From positions 1-64,000 of the forward strand of contig JAWLAT010000028.1 of assembly GCA_041395325.1 (NCBI GenBank): a DNA stretch of 64,000 nucleotides, given 5' to 3'. The stretch comes from JAWLAT01 sp041395325 (GTDB taxonomy: Bacteria; Pseudomonadota; Gammaproteobacteria; Xanthomonadales; SZUA-5). A program made the translations under genes and the position numbers. The notes below the pieces were generated by a model. The model made no database searches. It saw only the letters and a program-made list of their open reading frames with translations, and was not told where the DNA came from. Below, in pieces: positions 34,253-43,004 of this stretch (positions are counted from its first letter, which is position 1; the number at the start of each line of letters is the position of its first letter).

Positions 34253-34420
34253 GGGCTCAGGGCTGAGGGGCCAGGGACGAACAGGGCAATGAGTCGTTTG
34301 CGGGCGCTTCGCGTTGGCCGACGTCTGTCGCCCACTATTCAAGAGAATCGAGATGCGTCGGGATCGATTCGATGCTCCGAGACGCGCAATCTGACCCCTC
34401 AGTCCTGAGCCCCAGGCCCT
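34253..34420. repeat. Heptamer-type inverted repeat between purH and purD
   Basis: Forward units GGGCTCA, GGGCTGA, GGGGCCA lie at 34253-34273; the inverted set (TGACCCC, TCAGTCC, TGAGCCC) lies at 34392-34412 with a partial unit to 34420. About 118 bases of unique DNA separate them, including a short palindrome-like ATCGAGATGCGTCGGGATCGAT. It is a degenerate member of the same 7-bp-period family as at 25446 and 52875. Confidence 0.7.
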
Positions 34421-34496
34421 CCTGCGGCAAACCAGCCTTGCACCGCCCGGCCGCTTGTCGCAGCCTACGCGGCCTTGAGTCCTCGGAGCGGCGACG

Positions 34497-35786
34497 ATGA
34501 GACAGCGGCGGGTACTGGTGATCGGCGCAGGCGGTCGTGAGCATGCGCTGGCCTGGCGGTTGCGCGCCTCGCCGCAGGTCAGCGAAGTGCTGGTCGCCCC
34601 TGGCAATGCCGGCACCGCGCGCGAGCGAGGCATCCGCAATGTGCCGGTCGACGCCACCGACATCAATGCGCTGATGGCGCTGGCCCGGCAGGAACAGATC
34701 GACCTGACTGTGGTCGGCCCGGAGGCGCCGCTGGCTGCCGGTGTGGTCGATGCCTTCGAGGCCGCCGGAATGGCGATCTTCGGCCCGTCGCGACTGGCGG
34801 CCGAACTGGAAGCCTCCAAAAGCTACGCCAAGGCCTTTCTGGAACGACAAGGCATTCCCACCGCCGCCCATCGGGTCTTCGAACAACTGGAGCCGGCGCT
34901 GGCCTATGTGCGCTCGCGCGGCGCACCTATCGTGGTCAAGGCCGACGGCCTGGCCGCGGGCAAGGGCGTGGTCGTGGCGATGGATCTGCCGACCGCCGAG
35001 CAGGCGCTGACCGACATGCTGGGCGGCGGCAGTCTGGGCGCCGCCGGTCACCGGGTGGTGGTGGAGGACTTCCTCGCCGGCGAGGAAGCCAGTTACATGG
35101 TCATCGCCGATGGCACTGACTATTTGCCGTTGGCCTCCAGCCAGGACCACAAGCGGCGCGACGATGGCGACCAGGGTCCGAACACCGGTGGCATGGGTGC
35201 CTATTCTCCCGCCCCGGTGGTCACCGAAGCGGTCGAGGCGCGCATCCGTCGCGAGGTCATCGAACCGACACTGGCCGGTCTGCAGGCCGAGGGGCGCAGC
35301 TTCCGTGGCTTTCTCTATGCCGGTGTGATGATCGACCCGGACGGTGCCGTGCAGGTGCTGGAGTTCAATGTGCGCCTGGGCGATCCGGAAACCCAACCCT
35401 TGATGCTGCGACTGGACGACGACCTCTACGCCCACCTGCAGGCGGCGGTCGATGGCCAGCTGGCCGGGCGCGAGATCCACTGGGATGCACGACCGGCCGT
35501 CGGTGTGGTGATGGCCGCCGCCGGCTATCCGCAGCAGGTGCGCAGCGGTGATGTGATCCACGGCCTGGACGTCACCCAGGTGGGCGATGTGAAGGTGTTC
35601 CATGCCGGTACCCGTTTGCTGGATCAGGAGGTCGTCACCGCTGGCGGCCGCGTGCTGACGGTCTGCGCGCTGGGCCAGGACTACAACCAGGCGCGCAACT
35701 ACGCTTATCAGCGGGTCGCTTCGCTGCGCTGGGAGGGCGCCTTTCAGCGGTCGGACATCGCCCATCGCGCGCTGCAGCCCCGCTGA
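34497..35786 (+). CDS. purD: Phosphoribosylamine-glycine ligase
   Basis: PurD joins glycine to phosphoribosylamine in purine synthesis. The 429-residue ATP-grasp protein starts VLVIGAGGREHALAWRL and has VVGPEAPLAAGVVDAF, PIVVKADGLAAGKGVVVA, DHKRRDDGDQGPNTGGMGAYSPAP and LEFNVRLGDPETQPLM, all family motifs. purH-purD order is the standard one. It is 261 bases after purH, with a heptamer inverted repeat in between. Confidence 0.96.
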   Translation: MRQRRVLVIGAGGREHALAWRLRASPQVSEVLVAPGNAGTARERGIRNVPVDATDINALMALARQEQIDLTVVGPEAPLAAGVVDAFEAAGMAIFGPSRLAAELEASKSYAKAFLERQGIPTAAHRVFEQLEPALAYVRSRGAPIVVKADGLAAGKGVVVAMDLPTAEQALTDMLGGGSLGAAGHRVVVEDFLAGEEASYMVIADGTDYLPLASSQDHKRRDDGDQGPNTGGMGAYSPAPVVTEAVEARIRREVIEPTLAGLQAEGRSFRGFLYAGVMIDPDGAVQVLEFNVRLGDPETQPLMLRLDDDLYAHLQAAVDGQLAGREIHWDARPAVGVVMAAAGYPQQVRSGDVIHGLDVTQVGDVKVFHAGTRLLDQEVVTAGGRVLTVCALGQDYNQARNYAYQRVASLRWEGAFQRSDIAHRALQPR

Positions 35787-35804
35787 TCGCCTACTGGAAC
35801 GACG

Positions 35805-36902
35805 ATGAGTCCGCAGCCCTACGATCATCGACAGGCCGAGCGCAGCGCGCTGCTGCTGGTCAATCTCGGTACGCCAACGGCACCGACGCCGGCCGCGGTA
35901 CGACGCTACCTGGCCCAGTTCCTCGGCGACCGGCGAGTCGTCGATCTGCCGCGGTTGCTGTGGTGGCCGATCCTGCACGGCATCATTCTGCGGGTGCGTC
36001 CGGCACGATCGGCACGGGCCTACGCCCGGGTCTGGACCGAAGAAGGCTCGCCGCTGCTGCTGCACACCCGGGCGCTGAGTGAGAGTGTTGCCGCACAGAT
36101 GCGCCAGGCCGGCTGGCCGGACCTGCAGGTGGCCTTTGCGATGACCTATGGCGAACCCTCGATCCCCGGTGTCATCGAGGCGCTGCGACAGCAGGGCGTG
36201 CGACGGCTGGCGGTGCTGCCGCTGTATCCACAGTACTCAGGGACCACCACCGCGGCGGTCAATGACCAGGTCATGGCCGCCGTGTCCAACTGGCCGCACG
36301 CACCGGAACTGCGGTTGCTGTCGGAGTACCACGCCGATCCAGCCTGGATCGAAGCGGTCGCCGCTTCGGTGCGACGGCATTGGGATCAGCGTGGAACAGC
36401 CGACCGTCTGCTGTTCTCCTTCCATGGCATTCCGCGGCGGTATTTTCTCGCCGGCGACCCCTATCACTGCCAGTGCCTGGCCAGCGCCCGCCGCATTGCC
36501 CGCGCACTGGGGCTGGGCGAGCAGGACTACCACGTCAGCTTCCAGAGCCGCGTCGGCCGGGAGGAATGGCTGCGACCCTACACCGACGAGTTGCTGGCAC
36601 AGTGGGGCCGGGAGGGCGTCGGCCGGGTACAGGTGCTGTGCCCTGGCTTTGCCGTCGATTGCCTGGAAACGCTGGAGGAAATCGCGATGGAGAACGCCGA
36701 GCATTTCCGCCAACACGGTGGTCAGGCACTGGAATACATCCCCTGTCTCAACGCCGATCCGACGCACGCCAGCGCGCTGGCCAGCGTGGCCGAGCAGTTA
36801 TTGGCGGGCTGGCAGAACATCGATGCGGGGCCAGCCCAACTGGAGGCGCGCCAATCCCGCGCCCGCGCGCTGGCCGCGCACTCGCCGAACGCCGGACGAT
36901 GA
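35805..36902 (+). CDS. hemH: Ferrochelatase
   Basis: HemH inserts ferrous iron into protoporphyrin IX, the final step of heme synthesis. The 365-residue protein has LLVNLGTPTAPTPAAVRRYLAQFL at the N-terminus, the catalytic histidine motif FSFHGIPRRY, PYHCQC, and CPGFAVDCLETLEEI with the conserved glutamate. The start 18 bases after purD is ATG at 35805. It overlaps the next gene by four bases (ATGA). Confidence 0.95.
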   Translation: MSPQPYDHRQAERSALLLVNLGTPTAPTPAAVRRYLAQFLGDRRVVDLPRLLWWPILHGIILRVRPARSARAYARVWTEEGSPLLLHTRALSESVAAQMRQAGWPDLQVAFAMTYGEPSIPGVIEALRQQGVRRLAVLPLYPQYSGTTTAAVNDQVMAAVSNWPHAPELRLLSEYHADPAWIEAVAASVRRHWDQRGTADRLLFSFHGIPRRYFLAGDPYHCQCLASARRIARALGLGEQDYHVSFQSRVGREEWLRPYTDELLAQWGREGVGRVQVLCPGFAVDCLETLEEIAMENAEHFRQHGGQALEYIPCLNADPTHASALASVAEQLLAGWQNIDAGPAQLEARQSRARALAAHSPNAGR

Positions 36903-37771
36903 GTCGGGCACACGGCTGGCATCGCCAGGTCGGCGACTTCGTCTGGGCTGGTCTGCAGCACGACGGTGGCGATGGTCAGCCGCCGGTGCTGGCGCTGCAC
37001 GGCTGGCTCGACAATGCCGCCAGTTTCGCTCCACTGATGGCCAGCCTGCCGCAGCGACAATGGTGCGCGCCGGATTTGCCCGGCCACGGTGAGTCGGCGC
37101 ATCGGCCGTCCGGCAGCTGGTATCACTTCATCGACAACGTCTCCGATTTGCTCGCCCTGCTCGATGCCATGGCCTGGCCGCAGGTCGATCTGGTGGGGCA
37201 CTCGATGGGCGGCGCCATTGCCACGCTGCTAGCGGCGGCCGCGCCGGAGCGGGTCCGCAGTCTGGTGCTGCTGGAAGCGCTCGGCCCGCTGGCCCGGCAG
37301 GACGACGCCGGCTTCGTGCAGGACTTGCGTCGCGGTATGGCCGACCGGCTGCGAGTCAGCGACAAGCAGCCGCGCGTGCATGCTTCGATCGCCAGCGCCC
37401 GCCGGGCGCGGCAGGCCGCCACGCCGATGTCCGACCACGCCACCGACCTGCTGCTCGATCGCGCGCTGCAGGCGGTCGAGGGCGGTTTCACCTGGCGCAC
37501 CGATCCACGCCTGACCCTGGCCACGCCGGTGCGCGCCAGCGAAACGCAGATCCTGGCCATGCTGGCGGTGATCGAGTGCCCCACGCTGATCGTGCTGGCC
37601 GATCCGGCCACTCCCTATCTGGACGGTGAGGTCGCCGAGCGCCGGCTGGAAGCGCTGCGACCCGCGCAAGTCCTGCGTCTGCCTGGCGGCCACCATCTGC
37701 ATCTGGACGATGCCGAGCCGGTCGCCGCCGCCATGGCGCCATTCTGGGCCAGTCTGGCCGCGCCCACATGA
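36899..37771 (+). CDS. Alpha/beta hydrolase
   Basis: The 290-residue hydrolase has the oxyanion-hole motif LHGWLDNAASF, the nucleophile elbow GHSMGG, an acid in VLADPATPY and the catalytic histidine in GGHHLHLDD. The HGWLDN opening resembles the serine hydrolase-like (SERHL) group rather than the haloalkane-dehalogenase-like OleB. It overlaps both hemH and the oleD-like gene by four bases, so the three are probably translationally coupled. The substrate is unknown. Confidence 0.85.
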   Translation: MSRAHGWHRQVGDFVWAGLQHDGGDGQPPVLALHGWLDNAASFAPLMASLPQRQWCAPDLPGHGESAHRPSGSWYHFIDNVSDLLALLDAMAWPQVDLVGHSMGGAIATLLAAAAPERVRSLVLLEALGPLARQDDAGFVQDLRRGMADRLRVSDKQPRVHASIASARRARQAATPMSDHATDLLLDRALQAVEGGFTWRTDPRLTLATPVRASETQILAMLAVIECPTLIVLADPATPYLDGEVAERRLEALRPAQVLRLPGGHHLHLDDAEPVAAAMAPFWASLAAPT

Positions 37772-38790
37772 GCACCGTACTGGTCACTGGCGGCAGCGGC
37801 TTTCTCGGACTGGCGCTGTGCTGGGCACTGCGCGACCGCGGCCACGAGGTCCGCAGCATCCAGCGTTCGCATTCGATCGCGCTGGAGTTGATCGGCGTGG
37901 CGCAGACGTTGGCGCCCATTGACGATGCCGATGCCGTCGCAGCCGCTGCCGCCGGCTGCGAGGTGATCTTCCATGTGGCCGCCAAGGCGGGTGCCTGGGG
38001 TCCGCGGGCCGAGTACGAGCGCGCCAATGTCGAAGGCACCCGGGCGGTGTTGCAGGCCTGCCGCGAGCACGGGGTCAGCCAGCTGATCCACACCTCCACG
38101 CCGAGCGTGGCGCATGGCGGTGGCGATCTGGCTGGTGTCGACGAATCGGCGCCCTACCCCGAGCACTACGCCGCGCCCTACCCCGCCACCAAGGCCATCG
38201 CCGAACGCGAGGTGCTGGCGGCCAATGGTCCGCAGCTGGCCACCGTCGCGCTGCGCCCGCACCTGATCTGGGGGCCGGGCGACAACCACCTGCTGCCGCG
38301 CATGATCGAACGCGCCCGCGCCGGCCGGCTGGCCTTCATCGGTGCCGGCGACAAGCTGATCGACGTGACCTACATCGACAACGCGGTCGAGGCCCACCTG
38401 CGGGCCTGGGCCCATCTGTGGCCCGGTTCCAGCTGCGCCGGACGGGCCTATTTCATTTCCGATGGCCAGCCCATTGCGCTCAAGGCCATGGTCAATCATC
38501 TGCTCGGTTGTGCCGGTGTGGCGCCGGTGCATCGGCATGTGCCGCTGCCGCTGGCCAGGCTGCTGGCACCGTTGGTGGAGTTCACCTGGCGCAGCCTGCG
38601 CTTGCGCGGCGAACCCATGCTCACCCGCTTCCTGGTCGAGCAGTTCAGCACCGCGCACTGGTATGACATCAGTGCCGCCCGCCGCGATCTGGGCTACACC
38701 GCCGCGGTGACGCTGGAGCAGGGACTGGCGCGTCTGACCGAACAACTCGCTCAGGCCGGCGCGGACACTCGCCCAACAGCCTTGGGCTAG
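37768..38790 (+). CDS. oleD: OleD-like NAD(P)-dependent 2-alkyl-3-oxoalkanoate reductase
   Basis: The 340-residue extended SDR (3-beta-HSD type) starts VLVTGGSGFLGLALC and has TSTPSVAHGG, YPATKAIAE (Tyr-Lys active-site pair) and LRPHLIWGPGDNHLLPR. The string AAKAGAWG, the AGRAYFISDGQPI region and LRGEPMLTRFLVEQ match OleD of Xanthomonas-type long-chain olefin synthesis closely. OleD reduces the OleA condensation product. The usual oleA, oleB and oleC partners are not in this window, so either they lie elsewhere or the enzyme has another substrate. Coupled to the hydrolase upstream. Confidence 0.75.
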   Translation: MSTVLVTGGSGFLGLALCWALRDRGHEVRSIQRSHSIALELIGVAQTLAPIDDADAVAAAAAGCEVIFHVAAKAGAWGPRAEYERANVEGTRAVLQACREHGVSQLIHTSTPSVAHGGGDLAGVDESAPYPEHYAAPYPATKAIAEREVLAANGPQLATVALRPHLIWGPGDNHLLPRMIERARAGRLAFIGAGDKLIDVTYIDNAVEAHLRAWAHLWPGSSCAGRAYFISDGQPIALKAMVNHLLGCAGVAPVHRHVPLPLARLLAPLVEFTWRSLRLRGEPMLTRFLVEQFSTAHWYDISAARRDLGYTAAVTLEQGLARLTEQLAQAGADTRPTALG

Positions 38791-38806
38791 ACTTGCGCGC
38801 TCGCCT

Positions 38807-39463
38807 GTGGCGCTGCGCACCGACACCGTGACCACGACCCCAACTCGACCGTTGCCGCTGCGGGCGCTGGAAGACCTGCTCAACAAGGCGATCGCCGCTG
38901 ACCCGGTCAGCCAGGCCCGTTTGGCCAAGCTGGCCGGCCGGCACATGAGCGTTCGCCTGCAGCCGCCGGGACTGACCCTGTCGCTGCAATGGCTGCCGGA
39001 GGGCCGGCTGCAGCTCCAGCCCGAGGCAGCACCCGAGCAGCCGGACCTGGATCTGCGCGCCAGCCCAGGCGCCCTTCTGGGCCAGCTGATGCGGGCCTTG
39101 TCCGGCCAGTCGCCTCAGGCCAGCGGCATGCAGATCGCCGGCGACGCCGAGTTGGCACGCGTGCTGGCCGAGGTTGCCCGGCACTATCGACCCGACCCGT
39201 CCGGGCTGCTCAGCCCAATGTTTGGCGATGTCATCGGCCAGAGCATTGCCGAGGGCCTGGCCGGTGCCGCACGCTTCGCCCGTCGCGGGCTGCAGCGACT
39301 GGCCGATGGCGGCAGCGAGTATCTGCGCGAGGAAGCGCAGGTGCTGATCACCGCCAGCGAGCAGGCTGAACTGATCGATGGTATCGAGGCCCTGCGCGAT
39401 GACGTCGAGCGCGCCGAAGCCCGTTTGCGACGCCTGCGCGCGCGCCGCGGTACGCCCTCATGA
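38807..39463 (+). CDS. ubiJ: Ubiquinone biosynthesis accessory factor UbiJ (SCP2 domain)
   Basis: UbiJ carries an SCP2 sterol-carrier fold that holds hydrophobic ubiquinone intermediates in the Ubi complex. The 218-residue protein (211 if it starts at the in-frame GTG 21 bases further) has the SCP2 region LRALEDLLNKAIAADPVSQARL to GALLGQLMRALSG and AGDAELARVLAEVARHYRPD. A helical tail with a coiled-coil segment (ELIDGIEALRDDVERAEARLRRLRARR) follows. It overlaps ubiB by four bases, as in many gammaproteobacteria. The start is uncertain, both being GTG. Confidence 0.88.
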   Translation: MALRTDTVTTTPTRPLPLRALEDLLNKAIAADPVSQARLAKLAGRHMSVRLQPPGLTLSLQWLPEGRLQLQPEAAPEQPDLDLRASPGALLGQLMRALSGQSPQASGMQIAGDAELARVLAEVARHYRPDPSGLLSPMFGDVIGQSIAEGLAGAARFARRGLQRLADGGSEYLREEAQVLITASEQAELIDGIEALRDDVERAEARLRRLRARRGTPS

Positions 39464-41112
39464 GGCAATGGCGCTCGGCGCTGCGGCTGTACCGCATCCT
39501 GCGAGTACTGGTCCGGCAACAGCTGGACGAGCTGCTGCCCCAGCGTTTGCCCGGATTGCGGTTGGCCCGGTTGCTGGTGCGCCGACGGCCGGAGGTCAGC
39601 GCGCTCAGTCGCGGGGCCCGGCTGCGCCTGGCACTGGAAGAACTGGGCCCGATCTTCGTCAAGTTCGGGCAGATCCTGTCGACCCGGCGCGACCTGATGC
39701 CACCGGACATCGCCGACGAACTGGCCCTGCTGCAGGATCGGGTTGCCCCCTTCCCCGGCGCTCAGGCGCGGGCGCAGATCGAACAGGCGCTGGGCCAGCC
39801 GATCGAGGCGCTGTATGCCAGTTTCGATGAGAAGCCGCTGGCCTCGGCGTCGATCTCGCAAGTCCATCCGGCCACGCTGGCCGATGGCCGCGAAGTCGTC
39901 ATCAAGGTGCTGCGGCCCGGCATCCACCAGCGGATCGACGACGACCTCGGGCTGCTGCGCAGCTTCGCTTCGATGGCCGAGAAGCTGCTGCCCCAGCGCG
40001 ATCGCATCCGCCCCAGCGCCATCGTCGCCGAGATCGAACGCACGCTCGTCGACGAGCTGGATCTGATGCGCGAAGGCGCCAACGGCAGCCTGCTGCGGCG
40101 CAATTTCGCGGGATCCACCGAACTCTACGTGCCGGAGATGATCTGGCCGCTGAGCCGCGAAACCGTGCTGACGATGGAGCGCGTCCACGGCATTCCGCTG
40201 GGTGACATGGCGGCCCTGCGGGCGGCCAACATCGACTTCGAAAAGCTGGCACGCCGCGCCGTGGAGCTGTTCTATCAGCAGGTCTTTCGCGACAACTTCT
40301 TTCACGCCGATCTGCACCCGGGCAACATCCTGATTGACGCTGCCAATCCGGCCGATCCGCGCTTCATCGCGCTGGACTTCGGCATCATGGGCGCGCTGCC
40401 ACTGGCCGACCAGCGTTATCTGGCGGAGAACTTCAAGGCGCTGTTCGAACAGAACTACCGGCGCATTGCCGATCTGCATCTGGAAGCCGGCTGGATTCCC
40501 GCCAACGTGCGTTCGGACGAACTGGAAGGCGCCGTTCGCGCGGTCTGCGAGCCCTATTTCACCCGTCCGCTGAGCGAGATCAGTCTGGGTGAGGTGCTGA
40601 TGAAGCTGTTCCAGGTCGCCCATCGCTACCAGCTGATCATCCAGCCGCAGCTGATCCTGCTGCAGAAGACGCTGCTCAATGTCGAGGGTCTGGCCCGCAC
40701 GCTGTGGCCCAAGCTGGACCTGTGGGCTGTGGCCAAGCCGGTGCTGGAGCAGGTCATGGCCGATCGCTATGGCTGGTCGGCGGTCGGTCGCGAGATCCGC
40801 GCGCGGCTGCCGGGCTGGGTCATCCAGGCGCCGGAGCTGCCAAGGCTGCTGCACGACCACCTGCGCCAGGCGGTCGAGGGCAAGAGTCGCGTGCAACTGG
40901 AATCGGCCAGTCTGGAAAAGCTGGTGCGCGCCACCCGCCAGGGCCAGCGCAGCATCGCTCTGGCGGTGCTGTCGGCCGCCACCCTGCTCGCCGCCGCATT
41001 GCTGTCGACGCTGGAACCCGGCCAGGCCCCGCAACTGTTCGGCCTGCCCATCGCCCCCCTGCTCGGCGGCGTCGCCCTGGCCCTGGGTCTGCTGGCCTTG
41101 CGACCGAAGTAG
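39460..41112 (+). CDS. ubiB: Ubiquinone biosynthesis kinase-like protein UbiB
   Basis: UbiB is the atypical kinase/ATPase of the ABC1/ADCK family needed for ubiquinone synthesis. The 550 residues show KFGQILSTRRDLMP (KxGQ motif), LASASISQVH (A-rich loop in place of the glycine loop), VIKVLRP, ELDLMREGAN, FFHADLHPGN and IALDFGIMG. Two transmembrane helices sit at the C-terminus (SIALAVLSAATLLAAALL and APLLGGVALALGLLAL). Coupled to ubiJ. ubiE is not adjacent. Confidence 0.95.
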   Translation: MRQWRSALRLYRILRVLVRQQLDELLPQRLPGLRLARLLVRRRPEVSALSRGARLRLALEELGPIFVKFGQILSTRRDLMPPDIADELALLQDRVAPFPGAQARAQIEQALGQPIEALYASFDEKPLASASISQVHPATLADGREVVIKVLRPGIHQRIDDDLGLLRSFASMAEKLLPQRDRIRPSAIVAEIERTLVDELDLMREGANGSLLRRNFAGSTELYVPEMIWPLSRETVLTMERVHGIPLGDMAALRAANIDFEKLARRAVELFYQQVFRDNFFHADLHPGNILIDAANPADPRFIALDFGIMGALPLADQRYLAENFKALFEQNYRRIADLHLEAGWIPANVRSDELEGAVRAVCEPYFTRPLSEISLGEVLMKLFQVAHRYQLIIQPQLILLQKTLLNVEGLARTLWPKLDLWAVAKPVLEQVMADRYGWSAVGREIRARLPGWVIQAPELPRLLHDHLRQAVEGKSRVQLESASLEKLVRATRQGQRSIALAVLSAATLLAAALLSTLEPGQAPQLFGLPIAPLLGGVALALGLLALRPK

Positions 41113-41145
41113 CGAGTTCGCTGGCCATTGCCAAGAGCCAGAGCG

Positions 41146-41359
41146 TTTCAACACAAAGGACACGAAGGACACAAAGGAGAGCATCCAAGAGGGTGCCAGG
41201 CGGCGCCTCATGCACCGTGAGCTGAGTGCCACCTGAAGTTGCTGGAAGCCAGGCGCAGGCATCGGACCGGCCTCCTGCAAGCAGGCCTATGCTCCAGTAG
41301 CCCGTCACCATCACCAGCGCTTTGCTTCCCTTGGTGTCCTTCGTGTCCTTCGTGTTGAA
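41146..41359. repeat. Inverted repeat of the AAGGACACG (9-bp period) type
   Basis: A forward stretch at 41146-41178 (TTTCAACACAAAGGACACG and two further 9-bp units) and its inverse at 41329-41359 enclose 150 bases with no gene. The 41113-41411 gap between ubiB and the pseudouridine synthase is filled by this structure. Its reading frame gives NTKDTKDTKE-type peptides that recur in database proteins and are an artifact, not a gene. Confidence 0.8.
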
Positions 41360-41411
41360 CCCTCTTCGGCCTTCTGCGTGAGGCCCACAAAACTCTGTCG
41401 AAACCATTTGT

Positions 41412-42131
41412 ATGCTTGAGCTGATACACAACGACGATGTGCTGGTGGCGGTCAACAAGCCGGCAGGCTTGCTGGTGCATCCGTCGAAGATCGCCGCCGG
41501 CGAGAAGGAGGATCTGCTGACCCAGCTGCGGCTGCAGACCGGTCGAGGGCAGTTGCGACTGGTGCATCGGCTGGACCGGGCCACCAGCGGTGTGCTGCTG
41601 GCCTGCGACGACGCACAAGCACATGCCGCGCTCGGTCATGCCTTCGAGCGTCGGGAAGTGGACAAGCGCTATCTGGCCGTGGTCCGCGGCTGGCCCGTCG
41701 AGGAGGCCGGCGAGATCGACAAGCCGCTGTCCGGCGAGGCGCGCCATTCACCGGTGAAACCGGCGCTGACCCGCTACCGGGTGCTGGCTCGCTGTCAGTT
41801 GCCGTGGCCCAGCGGTCGCTGGGAAACCGCCCGCTACGCGCTGGTGGAAGCGGCCCCGCAAACCGGCCGCTATCGGCAGATCCGCCGCCACTTCAAGCAT
41901 CTCGGCCACCCCCTGGTCGGCGACACCAGCTTCGGCAAGGGCGAACACAATCGCCTGTTCCGCATGCACCTGGGCGTTCATCGACTGCTGCTGCACGCCC
42001 GCTCGCTGCAGCTGCAGCACCCACAAAGCGATACCCCCCTGCACCTGCAGGCCGATCTGGATCAGGACTGGACGCGCGTGCTGGCGCTGTTTGAGCTGGA
42101 TCCGGCGGTGCTTGGGAGGACTAAGGGCTGA
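41412..42131 (+). CDS. Pseudouridine synthase, TruC-like (RluA family)
   Basis: The 239-residue protein has the RluA-family catalytic motif LVHRLDRATSGVLLA with the active-site aspartate in HRLDR, a start DDVLVAVNKPAGLLVHPS, and QTGRYRQIRRHFKHLGHPLVGDTSFG. Absence of an S4 domain and the small size match TruC, which modifies U65 of some tRNAs, although an Rsu/RluE relative cannot be excluded. The ATG follows the 9-bp-period inverted repeat. Confidence 0.88.
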   Translation: MLELIHNDDVLVAVNKPAGLLVHPSKIAAGEKEDLLTQLRLQTGRGQLRLVHRLDRATSGVLLACDDAQAHAALGHAFERREVDKRYLAVVRGWPVEEAGEIDKPLSGEARHSPVKPALTRYRVLARCQLPWPSGRWETARYALVEAAPQTGRYRQIRRHFKHLGHPLVGDTSFGKGEHNRLFRMHLGVHRLLLHARSLQLQHPQSDTPLHLQADLDQDWTRVLALFELDPAVLGRTKG

Positions 42132-42221
42132 CGGATCAAGCGAGCACGCCCGCGGCAAGCATGCGATGCCGCGGTTGGCTAACTGGTCATATGAGCTTCC
42201 CGACGCCTCGGAGCACCGCAT

Positions 42222-42270
42222 CCTGGGCCCTGTGCCCTGGGCCCTGAGCCCTGGGCCCTCGCCCTCCCCC
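42222..42270 (-). repeat. Heptamer array (GGGCCCA-like), reverse orientation
   Basis: Read on the minus strand, units GGGCCCA, GGGCTCA, GGGCCCA, GGGCACA, GGGCCCA follow one another, with a looser GGGCGA at the end. The forward partner is weak: a single GGGCTGA unit overlaps the preceding stop codon near 42125. The array occupies the gap before the TM2-pilin gene. Confidence 0.75.
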
Positions 42271-42345
42271 ATTGATCCCGCCGAACTTGCGCGCAGCAGC
42301 GACTGGCATCCATGCTCGCCGGCTCACATACAGGGGCAATCATTC

Positions 42346-42987
42346 ATGGCTCAACCGGGGATCTATCGCAGCCGCGCAGCAGCGGCCGCACTGGCCGTCT
42401 TTGCTGGTGGATTTGGCGCCCATCGCTTCTTTCTGGGGCAGTGGTGGGGCGTGTTCTATCTGCTGTTCTGCTGGACCTACATCCCGTTTCTGATCGCCAT
42501 TATCGAAGGCATCGTCTTCATGGCGACCAACCAGCAAAGCTGGGACGACAAGGTCAATGGCGGGGTCTCGCCCGGCCGCGAACCGATGCTGGTGCTGGCC
42601 ATCTTCGTGCTGCTGATCCCGTTCATTGCCGTGCTCGGCATCCTCGCCGCCATCGCCATTCCCGCCTACCACGACTACACGGTGCGGGCGAAGGTCGGCG
42701 AGGCGCTGATCGCCGCCACGCCGGCCAAACGGGCGATCGAGGAATTCGTGCAACGCGAGCAGCGCTGGCCCGACAGCCTCAAGCAGGCGGGCTACCGCCC
42801 GAACAGCCACGCCTACCTGCAGGAACTGAGTTTCGATCCGCAGCAGGGCTTGTTGCTGCAGGTGGTCGCCGGCAGCATGGTCAGCGGTGCCGTGCAGCTG
42901 CTGCCCGAAGCCACCGATGGCGGCATGGTCTGGCACTGCCAGTCGGCCGGCATGGAAACGCGCTACCTGCCCAGCAGCTGTCGCTGA
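42346..42987 (+). CDS. TM2 domain fused to a pilin-like segment
   Basis: The 213-residue protein starts with a TM2 domain (residues 8-68: YRSRAAAAALAVFAGGFGAHRFFLG, two membrane helices, then the VNGG turn). The next helix (about 82-108) leads into LGILAAIAIPAYHDYTVRAKVGEAL (97-121), the N-terminal signature of type IV pilins and pseudopilins, but without the GFTLIE prepilin peptidase site. A 90-residue C-terminal part with two cysteines (WHCQSAGM, PSSC) follows, like a small pilin globular domain. The pilin helix therefore stays uncleaved behind the TM2 segments. Function unknown; see findings. The start MAQPGIYRS follows a poor ribosome-binding site. Confidence 0.82.
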   Translation: MAQPGIYRSRAAAAALAVFAGGFGAHRFFLGQWWGVFYLLFCWTYIPFLIAIIEGIVFMATNQQSWDDKVNGGVSPGREPMLVLAIFVLLIPFIAVLGILAAIAIPAYHDYTVRAKVGEALIAATPAKRAIEEFVQREQRWPDSLKQAGYRPNSHAYLQELSFDPQQGLLLQVVAGSMVSGAVQLLPEATDGGMVWHCQSAGMETRYLPSSCR

Positions 42988-43004
42988 TCGGCGCGCGACT
43001 CGGA

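Noticed and set aside
39184..41280. 698-codon minus-strand open frame opposite ubiJ-ubiB
   Set aside because: Antisense shadow of ubiB; no domain, and ubiB is unambiguous.
41146..41359. Possible proteins with NTKDTKDTK repeats
   Set aside because: The peptides come from the 9-bp DNA repeat in both directions; no ribosome-binding site or domain.
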